From Polaromonas eurypsychrophila (GTDB lineage: Bacteria; Pseudomonadota; Gammaproteobacteria; Burkholderiales; Burkholderiaceae_C): a stretch of 64,000 bases of DNA. A model generated the notes under the pieces. The model made no database searches. It saw only the letters and a program-made list of their open reading frames with translations, and was not told the origin of the DNA. The stretch's first letter is position 1. Each line of letters opens with the position of its first letter. Both the position numbers and the translations under genes were made by a program. The stretch spans positions 248,001-312,000 of the forward strand of contig NZ_BMIG01000004.1 in the NCBI RefSeq assembly GCF_014641715.1, written 5' to 3'. Shown here one piece after another: positions 45,600-54,977 of the stretch.

Positions 45600-45615
45600 A
45601 CGCTGCGATTTATCA

Positions 45616-45672
45616 GAAAAATCGGCTTTCAGCCCATGTCCAGTATTCACGGATAGCTATCAAATCAGGAGC
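45616..45672 (-). repeat. Dispersed repeat, family A, between mutY and rapZ
   Basis: On the minus strand GCTCCTGATTTGATAGCTAT, CCGTGAATACTGGACATGGG, CTGAAAGCC. It shares GCTCCTGA(A)TTGATAGCT with the copy at 58689. It fills the gap between the convergent mutY and rapZ genes. Confidence 0.6.
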
Positions 45673-45673
45673 A

Positions 45674-46597
45674 TCAGGACTTGCTTTGCGTCAAACTGGC
45701 GGCTGAGGAGGATGCCGCATCGAGCTCCCGGTGGCGCTTGAGCGTGACCCAGTTCGTACTGAAGGCTTTTGCCAACCGCTCGACCAGGTAAACCGAGCGA
45801 TGCTGGCCGCCGGTGCAGCCGATGGCCACCGTTACATAGCTGCGGTGGTCGCGCACCAAGGCCTGCAACCAGTGTCCGATGAACTGCTGGATGTGTTTAA
45901 ACATGTCGTCTACCTCGGCATGCGCCTGCAGATAGGCCACGACCTCGCTATCCTTGCCGGTCAGGTGACGCAGGCCGGCTTCATAGTGCGGATTGGGCAA
46001 CATGCGCACATCGAACACGTAGTCGGCATCGACCGGCACGCCGCGCTTGAAGGCAAAGGACTGGAACACCAGGGTCAACTGGGCCGCCGGCGACGAGATC
46101 AGCGCTTTCACGTAGCCCTGCAACTGCGATGAACGGATCATGCTGGTGTCGATGACATGTGCGTGTTCGCGCAGTTCGCCCAGCAGTTCGCGTTCCTCGT
46201 TGATAGCGTCCACCAGCGCGCGCTGCTGGTCTGACGCATCGCGGCGCGACAGCGGGTGCATACGCCGGGTCTCCGAAAAACGTCGCACCAGCGTGTCGGT
46301 GCTGGCGTCAAGAAACACCGATTGCACCGCCACACCTTGCTCGCGCATCTGCCGGAGTTGCTGCGGCACCAGCGGCAGCGAGACGGCGCTGCGTACGTCC
46401 ATGGCAATGGCCACCTTGCTCGCGCCGTGCTGTTTTTCAAGTGCGACGAAAGACAGCAGCAGTTCTGGTGGAAGGTTGTCCACGCAGTAGTAACCGGCGT
46501 CTTCAAGCGCGTGCAGCGCGACCGACTTGCCCGAGCCCGACATGCCGGTGATCAGCACCATATCGAGCATCGTGGAAGCAAAGTCGGCTGTGTTCAT
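45674..46597 (-). CDS. rapZ: RNase adapter protein RapZ
   Basis: A 307-residue P-loop protein of the RapZ/YvcJ family, which in E. coli binds GlmZ and guides RNase E. The Walker A is [14 protein letters not shown], with the C-terminal RapZ domain containing [19 protein letters not shown] and [16 protein letters not shown]. In betaproteobacteria the sRNA target is not established. The start at 46597 overlaps the recN stop (ATGA). Confidence 0.94.
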   Translation of the reverse strand: MNTADFASTMLDMVLITGMSGSGKSVALHALEDAGYYCVDNLPPELLLSFVALEKQHGASKVAIAMDVRSAVSLPLVPQQLRQMREQGVAVQSVFLDASTDTLVRRFSETRRMHPLSRRDASDQQRALVDAINEERELLGELREHAHVIDTSMIRSSQLQGYVKALISSPAAQLTLVFQSFAFKRGVPVDADYVFDVRMLPNPHYEAGLRHLTGKDSEVVAYLQAHAEVDDMFKHIQQFIGHWLQALVRDHRSYVTVAIGCTGGQHRSVYLVERLAKAFSTNWVTLKRHRELDAASSSAASLTQSKS

Positions 46598-48237
46598 TGG
46601 CCCAGCATTTCCTTGGCGTGGGCCAGCGTGGTGCCCGAGAGTTTTTCACCGCTCAGCATGCGCGCGACCTCGGCGACGCGCTGTTCGCCATGGACCGCTT
46701 CCACCGTGCTGGCGGTCTGGCCCTTGTCAGTGCGTTTGGCCACCATCAGGTGTTGGTCGGCGCAGGCCGCAACTTGCGGCAGGTGGGTGACGGCCATGAC
46801 CTGGCGATCCTTGCCGAGTTGCTTCATCAGGCGGCCCACGGTTTCCGCGACGGCGCCACCGACGCCGGAATCGACCTCGTCAAAAATCAGGGTTTGCGCC
46901 TGGCCGAGCTGGCTGGTGGTTACGGCGATTGCCAGCGCGATGCGCGAGAGCTCGCCACCGGACGCCACCTTGCCAACCGCACGCGGTGTGCTGCCGCTGT
47001 GACCGGCGACGAGAAATTCCGCCTGCTCCAGCCCATACTGAGCCGGTTGCTCGAGTTTGGCCATCGCCACCTCGAACTTGCCGCCCTGCATGCCCAGGCC
47101 TTGCATGGCCTGGGTGATGGCCTTGGCCAGCAGCGGCGCCGCCTTGGTACGCGCTTTCGAGACGCTGCGCGCTTCTTCCATATAGGCGGTCTTGGCCAGT
47201 TGCTCGACTTTTTCGAGGCTGGCCAGGTCGGCCGCCGCTTCGAGTTTTTGCAGCTCCGTGCGCCAGGACGCCAGCAGCTCGGGCAGCTCGGCTGGCGTGC
47301 GTTTGTAACGCCGAGCCAAACTGACCCAGAGCGCCAGCCGCTCGTCAAGTTCGACCAGGCGCTGCGGCTCCAGCTCGGCATGGCGGGCATAGCCGTGCAG
47401 CGAATGCACGGCATCTTCGACCTGTGCCAGTGCACTGCCCAAAACCTCAGTCAGCCCTTTGAATTCAGGCTCAATGCGCTCCTGATTTTGTAGCGCGGTG
47501 AGGGCGCGACCGAGTAGCGCCGCGGCATTGTCGTCGGCCTCCTGCAGTGCATCGACCGCGATCCGCACCGCATCCCGCAGCGACTGCACGTTGGACAGTC
47601 GGCTGTGCTGGGTGTTGAGTTCGTCCCATTCCTGGTCGCCGGGCGCCAGCTTGTCGAGTTCGCTGATCTGCCAGGCCAGCCGTTCGCGCTCGCGCTGCAG
47701 GCTGTCCTGCGCGTCGCGCGCATCGAGCAGCGCCTTGTGCGCGCTGCGCCAGCCCTGCCAGGCCAACAGCAGCGCCTGGGTGGACAGCCCGGCATAGGCG
47801 TCGAGCAGGCCGCGCACCGCTTCGGGCCGGGTCAGGCTTTGCCAGGCGTGCTGGCCGTGGATATCGACCAGCAGGTCGGCAATCTCGCGCAACTGCGTGG
47901 CCGTGGCCGGACTGCCGTTGATCCAGGCGCGGCTTTTGCCCTGGGCGTCCACCGTGCGGCGCAGCAGCAACTCGTCGTCACTGGAAAAGCCAGCTTCATC
48001 GAGCCAGCCGGCCAGAGATGCGGGTGCCTCAAAAGTGGCGCTGATCTCACAGCGCTGGGCGCCCTCGCGCACCACGCCAACGTCGGCGCGTGCACCGAGC
48101 GCCAGTTGCAGCGCATCGATCAATATCGATTTGCCAGCGCCAGTTTCGCCGGTCAGCACGGTGAAGCCGCTCTCCAGGTCCAGCGTCAGTTCGCGGACGA
48201 TCACAAAGTCGCGCAGGGAAATGTTCTTCAGGCTCAT
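46594..48237 (-). CDS. recN: DNA repair protein RecN
   Basis: A 547-residue SMC-like ABC ATPase used in double-strand break repair. Walker [15 protein letters not shown] lies near residue 35, with two coiled-coil arms around an elongated centre and the C-terminal signature [14 protein letters not shown] plus Walker [14 protein letters not shown]. The start at 48237 overlaps the nadK stop (ATGA). The order nadK-recN-rapZ forms a coupled operon. A degenerate family A-like block lies at 47440-47494. Confidence 0.96.
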   Translation of the reverse strand: MSLKNISLRDFVIVRELTLDLESGFTVLTGETGAGKSILIDALQLALGARADVGVVREGAQRCEISATFEAPASLAGWLDEAGFSSDDELLLRRTVDAQGKSRAWINGSPATATQLREIADLLVDIHGQHAWQSLTRPEAVRGLLDAYAGLSTQALLLAWQGWRSAHKALLDARDAQDSLQRERERLAWQISELDKLAPGDQEWDELNTQHSRLSNVQSLRDAVRIAVDALQEADDNAAALLGRALTALQNQERIEPEFKGLTEVLGSALAQVEDAVHSLHGYARHAELEPQRLVELDERLALWVSLARRYKRTPAELPELLASWRTELQKLEAAADLASLEKVEQLAKTAYMEEARSVSKARTKAAPLLAKAITQAMQGLGMQGGKFEVAMAKLEQPAQYGLEQAEFLVAGHSGSTPRAVGKVASGGELSRIALAIAVTTSQLGQAQTLIFDEVDSGVGGAVAETVGRLMKQLGKDRQVMAVTHLPQVAACADQHLMVAKRTDKGQTASTVEAVHGEQRVAEVARMLSGEKLSGTTLAHAKEMLGQ

Positions 48238-49109
48238 GCCACGCCCTCGTTCCAGTGAAGTTTTTTGCGCAGGGTATCGAAATAACTCCAGCCCTTGGGG
48301 TGCAGAAAACACATCTGGAACTCCGAACGCCGCACCGTGATGCGGTCGCCGTGCAGCAGGCTGGCCAGTGATTGCATGTCGAAATTGGCGCTGGCGTCCC
48401 GCCCCGCGACGATTTCAACGGTGATTTCACCTGCATCGGACAGCACAATGGGCCGGTTCGACAGCGTGTGCGGCGCAATCGGCACCAGCACCCAGCCGGA
48501 AATCGAGGGATGGATCAGCGGGCCACCGGCCGAAAGCGCATAGGCGGTGGAGCCTGTCGGCGACGCGATGATCAGGCCGTCGGCACGCTGGTTGGCGACA
48601 AAACGGCCATCGACCTCGACACGCAGCTCCACCATGCCCGCGGTAGCACCGCGGTTGACCACCACATCGTTCATGGCGGTGGCATCAAACACGCAGCGGC
48701 CGTCGCGCACCACCTTGGCCTGCATCATCCAGCGCCGGTCTTCCTCAAATTCTCCGCGCAGCATGGGTTCAAGCGCGGTCTGGAAATCGTCGAAGGCGAT
48801 GTCGGTGATGAAGCCCAGCCGGCCCTGGTTGATGCCGACCAGGGGCACGCCGAACTGCGCCAGTTGCCGGCCTATGCCCAGCATGGTGCCGTCGCCGCCG
48901 ACCACCAGAGCCAGGTCGCAATGGGCGCCCACACCGGCCACGTCGAGCACGGGGTACTGTGTCAGGCCGGTATTGCTGGCCGTCTCTGCTTCCAGGGTGA
49001 CTTCGCAGCCCTGGGTGTGCAGGAAGTTTGCAATTTCCTCCAGTGCGAAGCGTGAACCCTGGGCGTGGTACTTCCCGATCAGGGCGACGTGACGGAATTG
49101 CGACTTCAT
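48234..49109 (-). CDS. nadK: NAD kinase
   Basis: A 291-residue ATP-NAD kinase that makes NADP. It has the GGDGT motif in [12 protein letters not shown], the [11 protein letters not shown] segment and the ATP/NAD loop [16 protein letters not shown]. The start at 49109 ([13 protein letters not shown]) matches the family, although a TTG lies two codons upstream. It is divergent from hrcA and the first gene of the nadK-recN-rapZ unit. Confidence 0.96.
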   Translation of the reverse strand: MKSQFRHVALIGKYHAQGSRFALEEIANFLHTQGCEVTLEAETASNTGLTQYPVLDVAGVGAHCDLALVVGGDGTMLGIGRQLAQFGVPLVGINQGRLGFITDIAFDDFQTALEPMLRGEFEEDRRWMMQAKVVRDGRCVFDATAMNDVVVNRGATAGMVELRVEVDGRFVANQRADGLIIASPTGSTAYALSAGGPLIHPSISGWVLVPIAPHTLSNRPIVLSDAGEITVEIVAGRDASANFDMQSLASLLHGDRITVRRSEFQMCFLHPKGWSYFDTLRKKLHWNEGVA

Positions 49110-49157
49110 CGCCAAATTACATCACAACATCCATGACAAGCTTCGTAGAATGCCTTC

Positions 49158-50177
49158 ATGCTTGATGAACGTGCCCGACACTTGCTCAAAGCGCTGGTTG
49201 AGCGCTATATTGCCGACGGCCAGCCGGTGGGGTCACGCACGCTGTCCAAGGCCTCCGGCATGGACCTGTCGCCGGCGACGATACGCAACGTCATGAGTGA
49301 CTTGGAGGAACTTGGTCTGATTGTCAGTCCGCACACCTCGGCCGGCCGCATTCCCACAGCACGGGGCTACCGCCTGTTTGTCGACACCATGCTGACCATG
49401 CAGCGCGACCAGTTTCCAGCTGCCGGTGCGCTGGCGCCGCCCCGGCTGGCACCGGACCAGCCGCAAAAGGTGTTCAGCAACGCCGCGAATATCCTGTCCA
49501 GCCTGTCGCAATTTGTCGGCGTGGTGATGGCGCCGCGTCGCACCTCGGTGTTCCGACACATCGAATTTTTGCGCCTGTCCGAGAAGCGGTTTTTGGTCAT
49601 CATCGTTTCGCCCGACGGCGATGTGCAGAATCGCGTGATCTTCACCGAGACCGACTACACCCAGACGCAGCTGATCGAAGCTTCCAACTTTCTCAATTCG
49701 CATTACGCCGGCATGGCCATCGAGGAAGTCGGTGAGCGGCTGCAGCGCGAGGTGGAAGTCCTGCGCGGCGAGATCGCCAGCCTGATGCAGGCGGCGGTAA
49801 AGGTCAGCTCCGAGGCCATCGAGTCGCGCGACGAGGTGGTGATTTCCGGAGAGCGCAACCTGCTGGCTGTCAGCGACTTCTCCGGCGACATGGGCAACCT
49901 GCGCAAACTGTTTGACCTGTTTGAGCAGAAAGCCCAGCTGATGCGCCTGCTTGACGTCTCTAGCCGCGCCGAGGGCGTGCGCATCTATATCGGCGGCGAG
50001 AGCCAGGTCGTGCCTTACCACGAGCTGTCGGTGGTGACCGCGCCCTACGAGGTCGACGGCAAAGTCGTTGGCACCCTGGGCGTGATCGGTCCCATGCGTA
50101 TGCCCTACGAAAAAATGATTCAGATCGTTGACATCACCGCCAAGATGGTCAGCAGCGCGCTGAGCCACAGCAAGTAG
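49158..50177 (+). CDS. hrcA: Heat-inducible transcription repressor HrcA
   Basis: A 339-residue repressor of groESL/dnaK operons that binds CIRCE elements. The winged-helix N-terminus includes [21 protein letters not shown] and [21 protein letters not shown], followed by the GAF-like dimer domain with [16 protein letters not shown]. The 48-base gap to nadK contains no CIRCE inverted repeat (TTAGCACTC-N9-GAGTGCTAA), so hrcA is probably not autoregulated by CIRCE from here. Confidence 0.95.
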   Translation: MLDERARHLLKALVERYIADGQPVGSRTLSKASGMDLSPATIRNVMSDLEELGLIVSPHTSAGRIPTARGYRLFVDTMLTMQRDQFPAAGALAPPRLAPDQPQKVFSNAANILSSLSQFVGVVMAPRRTSVFRHIEFLRLSEKRFLVIIVSPDGDVQNRVIFTETDYTQTQLIEASNFLNSHYAGMAIEEVGERLQREVEVLRGEIASLMQAAVKVSSEAIESRDEVVISGERNLLAVSDFSGDMGNLRKLFDLFEQKAQLMRLLDVSSRAEGVRIYIGGESQVVPYHELSVVTAPYEVDGKVVGTLGVIGPMRMPYEKMIQIVDITAKMVSSALSHSK

Positions 50178-50206
50178 CGAGACCTTACAATCCTCCTTGG
50201 CGACGT

Positions 50207-50283
50207 GGGGCGTTAGCTCAGTTGGTTAGAGCAGAGGACTCATAATCCTTTGGTCCACAGTTCAAGTCTGTGACGCCCTACCA
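50207..50283 (+). tRNA. tRNA with anticodon CAT (elongator Met or Ile2)
   Basis: A 77-base tRNA with an encoded CCA. The anticodon loop CTCATAA gives CAT; D-arm GCTC/GAGC and T-arm CACAG/CTGTG are intact. The acceptor GGGGCGT pairs with ACGCCCT, leaving a G1-U72 wobble at the top pair and discriminator A73. The stretch AGAGCAG(n)GACTCATAATC(n)TTGGTC resembles E. coli tRNA-Ile2, whose C34 is modified to lysidine by TilS, more than elongator tRNA-Met, so the CAT may read AUA. It is not initiator tRNA, because the anticodon stem lacks the GGG/CCC pairs. Confidence 0.85.
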
Positions 50284-50415
50284 CCCACTTTTCTCCAGGT
50301 ATGCGCCTCAGCGTCCGGTCCGGGCCCTGGGGCGTTGTTGTTTTGGTGGTGACTGGGAAGCTGAAATTCCCAGAAAAAGAGGCGAAAAAATGGCGCTTTA
50401 GTTAGGAATGTTGCT

Positions 50416-50625
50416 ATGAATCAACCCGTTGCCCATGCCGAACTCATCGCTACATACAAGAGGGCGGAGGCAGATGCTGCTCACAAGGCCGGATTGATCA
50501 AGGCTGTTGCCACCAAGGGGCCCAAGGCGATCCAGGCGGCAGTCGAAACAGCAGCAAAGGCAGCAAAACGCAGGGATTCTTATGCGAGAAGGCTTGCCAA
50601 ATCAGGGGTGAACTTCAAGGACTGA
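50416..50625 (+). CDS. Small Ala/Lys-rich protein of unknown function
   Basis: A 69-residue protein, MNQPVAHAELIATYKRAEAD and onward, Ala- and Lys-rich and predicted to be helical and basic. AGGAA lies seven to ten bases before the ATG at 50416. There is no recognised motif. It lies between two tRNA genes with the 73-residue gene. It could be a small DNA- or RNA-binding protein. Without homologues I cannot be sure it is expressed. Confidence 0.45.
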   Translation: MNQPVAHAELIATYKRAEADAAHKAGLIKAVATKGPKAIQAAVETAAKAAKRRDSYARRLAKSGVNFKD

Positions 50626-50712
50626 AGGTGCTCAGCGTCTGCAAGGAAAACTGGAAGTCCGCCAAGCGGCGCGGGGAGGGCGCGGATAATTGGGGTTTGG
50701 AAAGAAAACCTC

Positions 50713-50934
50713 ATGGACCTGGAAGAACCAGAACCGATTGAAGAATACGTCCCCGGCGCCGCGAGTGGCCGGCACTACATGTCCAGGCTGTGCCACTTGC
50801 CTGACGGTCCCTGGTCCATAGACGTCATTCACGTTGAGTCGCTGCCGCCTTTGCACGGCAGCGACAGGACCTGGCCCACGCGTGAGGAGGCGATTCAGGC
50901 GGCGGACAAGCTGGTGGCAGACCTGGGTCACTGA
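50713..50934 (+). CDS. Small acidic protein of unknown function
   Basis: A 73-residue acidic protein starting MDLEEPEPIEEYVPGAASG. It has mixed strand/helix character and a C-terminal helix ending VADLGH. No motif is recognised. A possible ribosome binding site, GGAAAGAAAAC, precedes it. It is upstream of tRNA-Arg in the same direction. Function unknown. Confidence 0.45.
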   Translation: MDLEEPEPIEEYVPGAASGRHYMSRLCHLPDGPWSIDVIHVESLPPLHGSDRTWPTREEAIQAADKLVADLGH

Positions 50935-50952
50935 CCGGCGTACCAAATACGC

Positions 50953-50958
50953 TATAAT
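50953..50958 (+). promoter_or_regulatory. -10 promoter element of the tRNA-Arg gene
   Basis: TATAAT, perfectly matching the sigma-70 -10 consensus, 10 bases before the tRNA 5' end. A -35 hexamer was not clear; TGACCG near 50930 is the nearest candidate. Confidence 0.7.
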
Positions 50959-50968
50959 TCGAGGCTTA

Positions 50969-51045
50969 GCGGCTGTAGCTCAGTTGGATAGAGTACTTGG
51001 CTACGAACCAAGGGGTCGTGGGTTCAATTCCTGCCAGCCGCACCA
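50969..51045 (+). tRNA. tRNA-Arg (anticodon ACG)
   Basis: A 77-base tRNA with an encoded CCA. The anticodon stem CTTGG/CCAAG brackets CTACGAA (anticodon ACG, which becomes ICG by TadA). Acceptor GCGGCTG pairs with CAGCCGC. A good -10 hexamer TATAAT lies at 50953-50958, about 11 bases upstream, and a strong terminator follows. Confidence 0.95.
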
Positions 51046-51051
51046 GACGTC

Positions 51052-51085
51052 AAGCCCTGGAACCGCAAGGTTCCAGGGCTTTTTC
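51052..51085 (+). terminator. Rho-independent terminator after tRNA-Arg
   Basis: AGCCCTGGAACC and GGTTCCAGGGCT form a perfect 12-base-pair stem around GCAA, followed by a run of Ts. It insulates the tRNA from greB. Confidence 0.93.
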
Positions 51086-51137
51086 GTTACGATGTCTTCT
51101 CCGGACACGTTCCCCCAAGCCCCAGTCCCAAGCTCTC

Positions 51138-51698
51138 ATGAGCAAAGCCTTTACCAAAGAAACCGACGACGACGACGAGGACCTGTCCTTGCCGCCCCTG
51201 CCTGCGGGCGGAAAAAACTACATCACGCCCGAGGGTTACGCCCGGCTCAAGGATGAGCTGCTGGACCTGATTGACAACGAGCGGCCAAAGATTGTTGAAG
51301 TGGTGCACTGGGCGGCCAGCAACGGTGACCGGTCGGAAAATGGCGATTACCACTATGGCAAGAAACGCCTGCGCGAAATCGACAGGCGCATCCGGTTTTT
51401 GACCAAACGCCTGGAGATTGCCGAAATTTCAGACCCTGCCGTGCACCATGGCAACGACCAGGTGTTTTTTGGTGCCACGGTCACCTATGCCGATGCCAGC
51501 GGCGCCCTGCAGACGGTGACCATTCTCGGCATTGATGAGGCGGACAGTGCCCTGAGGCAGGTGAGCTGGATTTCGCCGATTGCACGAGCATTGCTCAAGG
51601 CACGGGTTGGCGATGAAGTGAAGCTCGCGACGCCTGCAGGCATCCGGGACATCGAGGTGCTGGAGGTACAGTACCCGGCGCCGCCCACTGTTCTATGA
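51138..51698 (+). CDS. greB: Transcription elongation factor GreB
   Basis: A 186-residue Gre factor that inserts an acidic coiled-coil tip into the RNA polymerase secondary channel to rescue backtracked complexes. An acidic N-terminal extension (TDDDDEDLSLPPLPAGG) precedes the coiled coil, with GDRSENGDYHYGKKRLREID as the conserved hairpin, and a C-terminal FKBP-like domain. GreB rather than GreA is indicated by the DYHYGKKRLREIDRR motif. It is convergent with spoT. Confidence 0.93.
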   Translation: MSKAFTKETDDDDEDLSLPPLPAGGKNYITPEGYARLKDELLDLIDNERPKIVEVVHWAASNGDRSENGDYHYGKKRLREIDRRIRFLTKRLEIAEISDPAVHHGNDQVFFGATVTYADASGALQTVTILGIDEADSALRQVSWISPIARALLKARVGDEVKLATPAGIRDIEVLEVQYPAPPTVL

Positions 51699-51705
51699 AG
51701 ACTCT

Positions 51706-53946
51706 TCAAAGGCCGGGTTTGGCGCGCTGGACGCGCAAGACCGACGGCGTGCGTTTGACGCTGCGCATGACCGACGCCAGATGCACCCGATCACGCACCG
51801 CCACGCCAAAACGCAGATCGGTCGCGTCCTGCGCCGCCTCCTGGGCCATGTCCACATGGGTGATGTCGGCTTCGGCGCTGGCCAGGGCCGAGGCAACCCG
51901 TGCCAGCACTCCCTTGCCGTTGGTCACGGTCACAAGCAGACCGGTTTCAAATGCGCGCGTCGGCTCGTCCGACCAGTCCACCGCGATGAAACGCTCGTTG
52001 TCTCGGTGCTGGAGTTTTTTGGCCACCGAGCAATCGTCGGTGTGCACCACAAGGCCTTCGCCGCGGCCCAGATAACCGACGATGTCGTCGCCAGGAATGG
52101 GACGGCAACAGGTGGCGAACTTCACTGAGGCCCCCTCACTGCCATCGAGCACCAAGGCGCCCTGCGAGATTGATTCGTGGGCTGTGTAACGCTCGCGGCT
52201 CATCAGCAGCGGATCGGGCTTTTCGCCGGTTTCGGCCAGCAAGGTGACGATGCGTTTGGCCACCATGCTGGCGATGCGTTTGCCCAGGCCGACGTCGGTG
52301 AGCAGGTCCGCCCGCGAACGGTTGCCGGAAAAGCGCAGAATTTTTTCCCAGGTGGCGTGATTGAGTTCGTCATCGTCCGGCAAGCGCTCAATGCCCTCGG
52401 CGCGCAGCGCCTGCGCCAGCATTTTTTCGCCCAGATCCTGCGATTCGGTCAGCGCCATGGTCTTGAGGTGGTGGCGGATTTTTGAGCGAGCCTTGCCGGT
52501 GCGCACAAAACCCAGCCAGGCGGGATTGGGGCTGGAGATGGCGGCCGTGATGATTTCGATCACATCGCCGTTGCGCAGCTCCGAGCGCAGCGGCACCTGC
52601 TCGCCGTTGACTTTGGCGGCCACGGCGCGGTGGCCCACGTCGCTGTGGATGGCGTAGGCAAAATCGACAATGGTGGCGCCGCGCGGCATCGCCATGATCT
52701 GGCTTTTCGGTGTGAACACGTAGACGGCATCAGGGAACAGGTCGATCTTGACGTGGTCCCAGAACTCTGCGGCATCGCGTGTTTCATGCTGGATGTCCAG
52801 CAAGGACTGCAGCCACTGCGTGCCCAGCCGCTGCGACGCGTCGCTTTCGGGATCCGTGGCCTTGTACAGCCAGTGCGCGGCAACACCGGACTCGGCGACG
52901 ATGTGCATGGCGTCAGTGCGCATCTGGAATTCGATGCTGGTGCCGAACGGTCCAACCAGCGTGGTGTGCAGTGACTGGTAGCCATTGACCTTGGGAATCG
53001 CGATGTAGTCCTTGAACTTGCCGGGCAGCGGCTTGTAGAGCTGGTGCAACACGCCCAGCGCCGTGTAGCAGCCGGTGACGCCCCCAACAATGATGCGAAA
53101 CCCGTAGATATCGGTCACCTGTGCAAAAGACAGGTGTTTTTCGTCCATCTTGCGGTAGATGGAATACAGGGCTTTTTCACGCCCGTAGATATTGACCTGA
53201 ATGTCGGCGTTTGCAAATGCCGCATCGACCTCGGTCTGCACGCGCTTGATCACGTCGCGCCTGCGGCCACGTGCACGCGTCAGCGCCTTGGTCAGCGTGG
53301 CGTAGCGCCAGGGGTACAAATGCTGAAAGGCCAGGTCCTGCAGTTCACGGTAGGTGGTGTTCAGGCCCAGGCGGTGCGCAATGGGCGCATAAATGTCCAG
53401 GGTTTCGCGGGAAATACGGCTCCACTTGCTACGCGGCACGTCGCTGAGTGTGCGCATATTGTGGCTGCGGTCCGCCAGCTTGATCAGGATTACGCGCACA
53501 TCGCGCGCCATGGCCAGCAGCATCTTCCGAAAGGATTCCGCCTGGTTTTCCTCGCGGGTATTGAATTCCAGCTTTTCCAGCTTGGTCAGGCCGTCGACCA
53601 GTTCGGCCACGGGCGCGCCAAAACGCTCGATCAATTCCGGTTTGGTGACCCCGCAATCCTCGATGGCATCGTGTAGCAGCGCTGCCATGAGCGCCTGCGC
53701 ATCGAGTTTCCACTCAGCGCATTGCTGGGCCACGGCAATCGGATGCGTGATGTAGGGCAGGCCACCGTTGCGGATCTGGCCCAGGTGCGCCTCGTCGGCA
53801 AAACGGTAGGCGCGCCGGACGTTGTCCACATCCGTAGCGCTCATGTAATCTAGTTTGGCGGTGAGCGCGGCAAAACTCGCCGCGGCCGCATTGGCGGCAG
53901 CCGGGGTCGACTTGGTGTTTGCAGAGGGAAAAACCAGAGCGCTCAT
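51706..53946 (-). CDS. spoT: Bifunctional (p)ppGpp synthetase/hydrolase SpoT
   Basis: A 746-residue RSH-family protein. An N-terminal HD hydrolase domain (HPIAVAQQC and LLHDAIEDC, the HD pair) is followed by the synthetase domain (GREKALYSIYRKMDEKHLSF), a TGS domain (VYVFTPKSQIMAMPRGATIV) and a C-terminal ACT domain (GKGVLARVASALASAEADI). The active HD motif supports the hydrolase function, so it is SpoT-like rather than RelA. It is in the classic order gmk-rpoZ-spoT, and its start is followed by the rpoZ terminator. Confidence 0.95.
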   Translation of the reverse strand: MSALVFPSANTKSTPAAANAAAASFAALTAKLDYMSATDVDNVRRAYRFADEAHLGQIRNGGLPYITHPIAVAQQCAEWKLDAQALMAALLHDAIEDCGVTKPELIERFGAPVAELVDGLTKLEKLEFNTREENQAESFRKMLLAMARDVRVILIKLADRSHNMRTLSDVPRSKWSRISRETLDIYAPIAHRLGLNTTYRELQDLAFQHLYPWRYATLTKALTRARGRRRDVIKRVQTEVDAAFANADIQVNIYGREKALYSIYRKMDEKHLSFAQVTDIYGFRIIVGGVTGCYTALGVLHQLYKPLPGKFKDYIAIPKVNGYQSLHTTLVGPFGTSIEFQMRTDAMHIVAESGVAAHWLYKATDPESDASQRLGTQWLQSLLDIQHETRDAAEFWDHVKIDLFPDAVYVFTPKSQIMAMPRGATIVDFAYAIHSDVGHRAVAAKVNGEQVPLRSELRNGDVIEIITAAISSPNPAWLGFVRTGKARSKIRHHLKTMALTESQDLGEKMLAQALRAEGIERLPDDDELNHATWEKILRFSGNRSRADLLTDVGLGKRIASMVAKRIVTLLAETGEKPDPLLMSRERYTAHESISQGALVLDGSEGASVKFATCCRPIPGDDIVGYLGRGEGLVVHTDDCSVAKKLQHRDNERFIAVDWSDEPTRAFETGLLVTVTNGKGVLARVASALASAEADITHVDMAQEAAQDATDLRFGVAVRDRVHLASVMRSVKRTPSVLRVQRAKPGL

Positions 53947-54012
53947 TCCTTAAATGTATCGCGGCGCCAATAAAACATGCAAAAAGCGGTCTTTAGGGAA
54001 ACACCCGCAAAC

Positions 54013-54040
54013 AAAAAAGCACCGCATCGCGGTGCTTTTT
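54013..54040 (-). terminator. Rho-independent terminator between rpoZ and spoT
   Basis: AAAAAGCACCGC and GCGGTGCTTTTT flank ATC, giving a perfect stem with both an A and a T run. It lies just after the rpoZ stop and may separate rpoZ from spoT or attenuate the latter. Confidence 0.88.
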
Positions 54041-54056
54041 CTGTGAGCGGAGGCAC

Positions 54057-54260
54057 TCAGCCGGGGACTTTTTTCAGCATTTCCAGGCCAATTTTGCCTT
54101 CAGCGATTTCACGCAAGGCAGTCACGCCTGGCTTGTTTTTGCTTTCAATCTTGGGTGCATGGCCCTGGCTCAGCATGCGGGCGCGGTAAGTGGCTGCGAG
54201 CACCAGTTGAAAGCGATTGGGGATTTTTTCCAGGCAATCTTCGACAGTAATGCGGGCCAT
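54057..54260 (-). CDS. rpoZ: RNA polymerase omega subunit
   Basis: A 67-residue omega subunit that chaperones beta-prime assembly and is part of the ppGpp-binding site in proteobacteria. It starts [20 protein letters not shown], the family signature, with [15 protein letters not shown] in the middle. The order yicC-gmk-rpoZ-spoT is conserved across beta- and gammaproteobacteria. Confidence 0.96.
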   Translation of the reverse strand: MARITVEDCLEKIPNRFQLVLAATYRARMLSQGHAPKIESKNKPGVTALREIAEGKIGLEMLKKVPG

Positions 54261-54311
54261 GAGAATCTCCGGGTTAAGTGGGAATAGCGGATAGCAATTC
54301 GGGGCAACAAG

Positions 54312-54932
54312 TCAGGCGATGTGCAGGGCCTTGAAGGTCTCGGCACGGGCACGGCGTTGTGCCGCAAACTTGAGCCGTTGGGCGTGAACAATGGTTTTCA
54401 GGTCAAAAACCGCTCGTTCAAATAACTCGTTGATTATAACGAAGTCGAATTCCCTGGCCTGAGCCATCTCGATGGCGGCGTTTTTCAGGCGCAATTCAAT
54501 CACCTCGGCCGAGTCTTCGCCGCGCCGTTCCAGCCGCGATCGCAACTCTTCCCAACTCGGCGGCAGGATGAAGATCAACACTGCGTTGCTGAAAATGCGC
54601 TTGATGTTGATTGCACCCTGGAAGTCGATCTCCAGGATGACATCGGCGCCATGCGTAACCCGCTCCTCGATGGTTTGCCGCGAGGTGCCATAACGCTGAC
54701 CGTGCACATGCGCCCATTCGAGAAAGGAGTCGCGCAACACCATGCCGTCGAACTCTTCGGCCGAAATAAAGAAATACTCACGGCCGTGTTTTTCCTGTCC
54801 ACGTGGCGCCCGCGTGGTGTGCGATACCGCTGGTTGCACCCGCGCATCCAGCTCCATCAGCGCCTTGACCAGGCTGGATTTTCCAGCGCCACTGGGCGCT
54901 GCGACTACAAACAGGTTTCCGGGGTAATCCAT
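54312..54932 (-). CDS. gmk: Guanylate kinase
   Basis: A 206-residue GMP kinase of guanine nucleotide synthesis. The P-loop is [17 protein letters not shown], with [14 protein letters not shown] and [16 protein letters not shown] typical of the family. Normal length. It is next to yicC and rpoZ. Its product pathway also feeds the ppGpp pool that SpoT controls. Confidence 0.97.
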   Translation of the reverse strand: MDYPGNLFVVAAPSGAGKSSLVKALMELDARVQPAVSHTTRAPRGQEKHGREYFFISAEEFDGMVLRDSFLEWAHVHGQRYGTSRQTIEERVTHGADVILEIDFQGAINIKRIFSNAVLIFILPPSWEELRSRLERRGEDSAEVIELRLKNAAIEMAQAREFDFVIINELFERAVFDLKTIVHAQRLKFAAQRRARAETFKALHIA

Positions 54933-54977
54933 ATCAGTTGATTTTTTGGGATTTTGAAGGGCCGATTCCGGAAGGAT

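Noticed and set aside
49110..49157. A CIRCE operator upstream of hrcA.
   Set aside because: No TTAGCACTC-N9-GAGTGCTAA inverted repeat is present in the 48-base gap.
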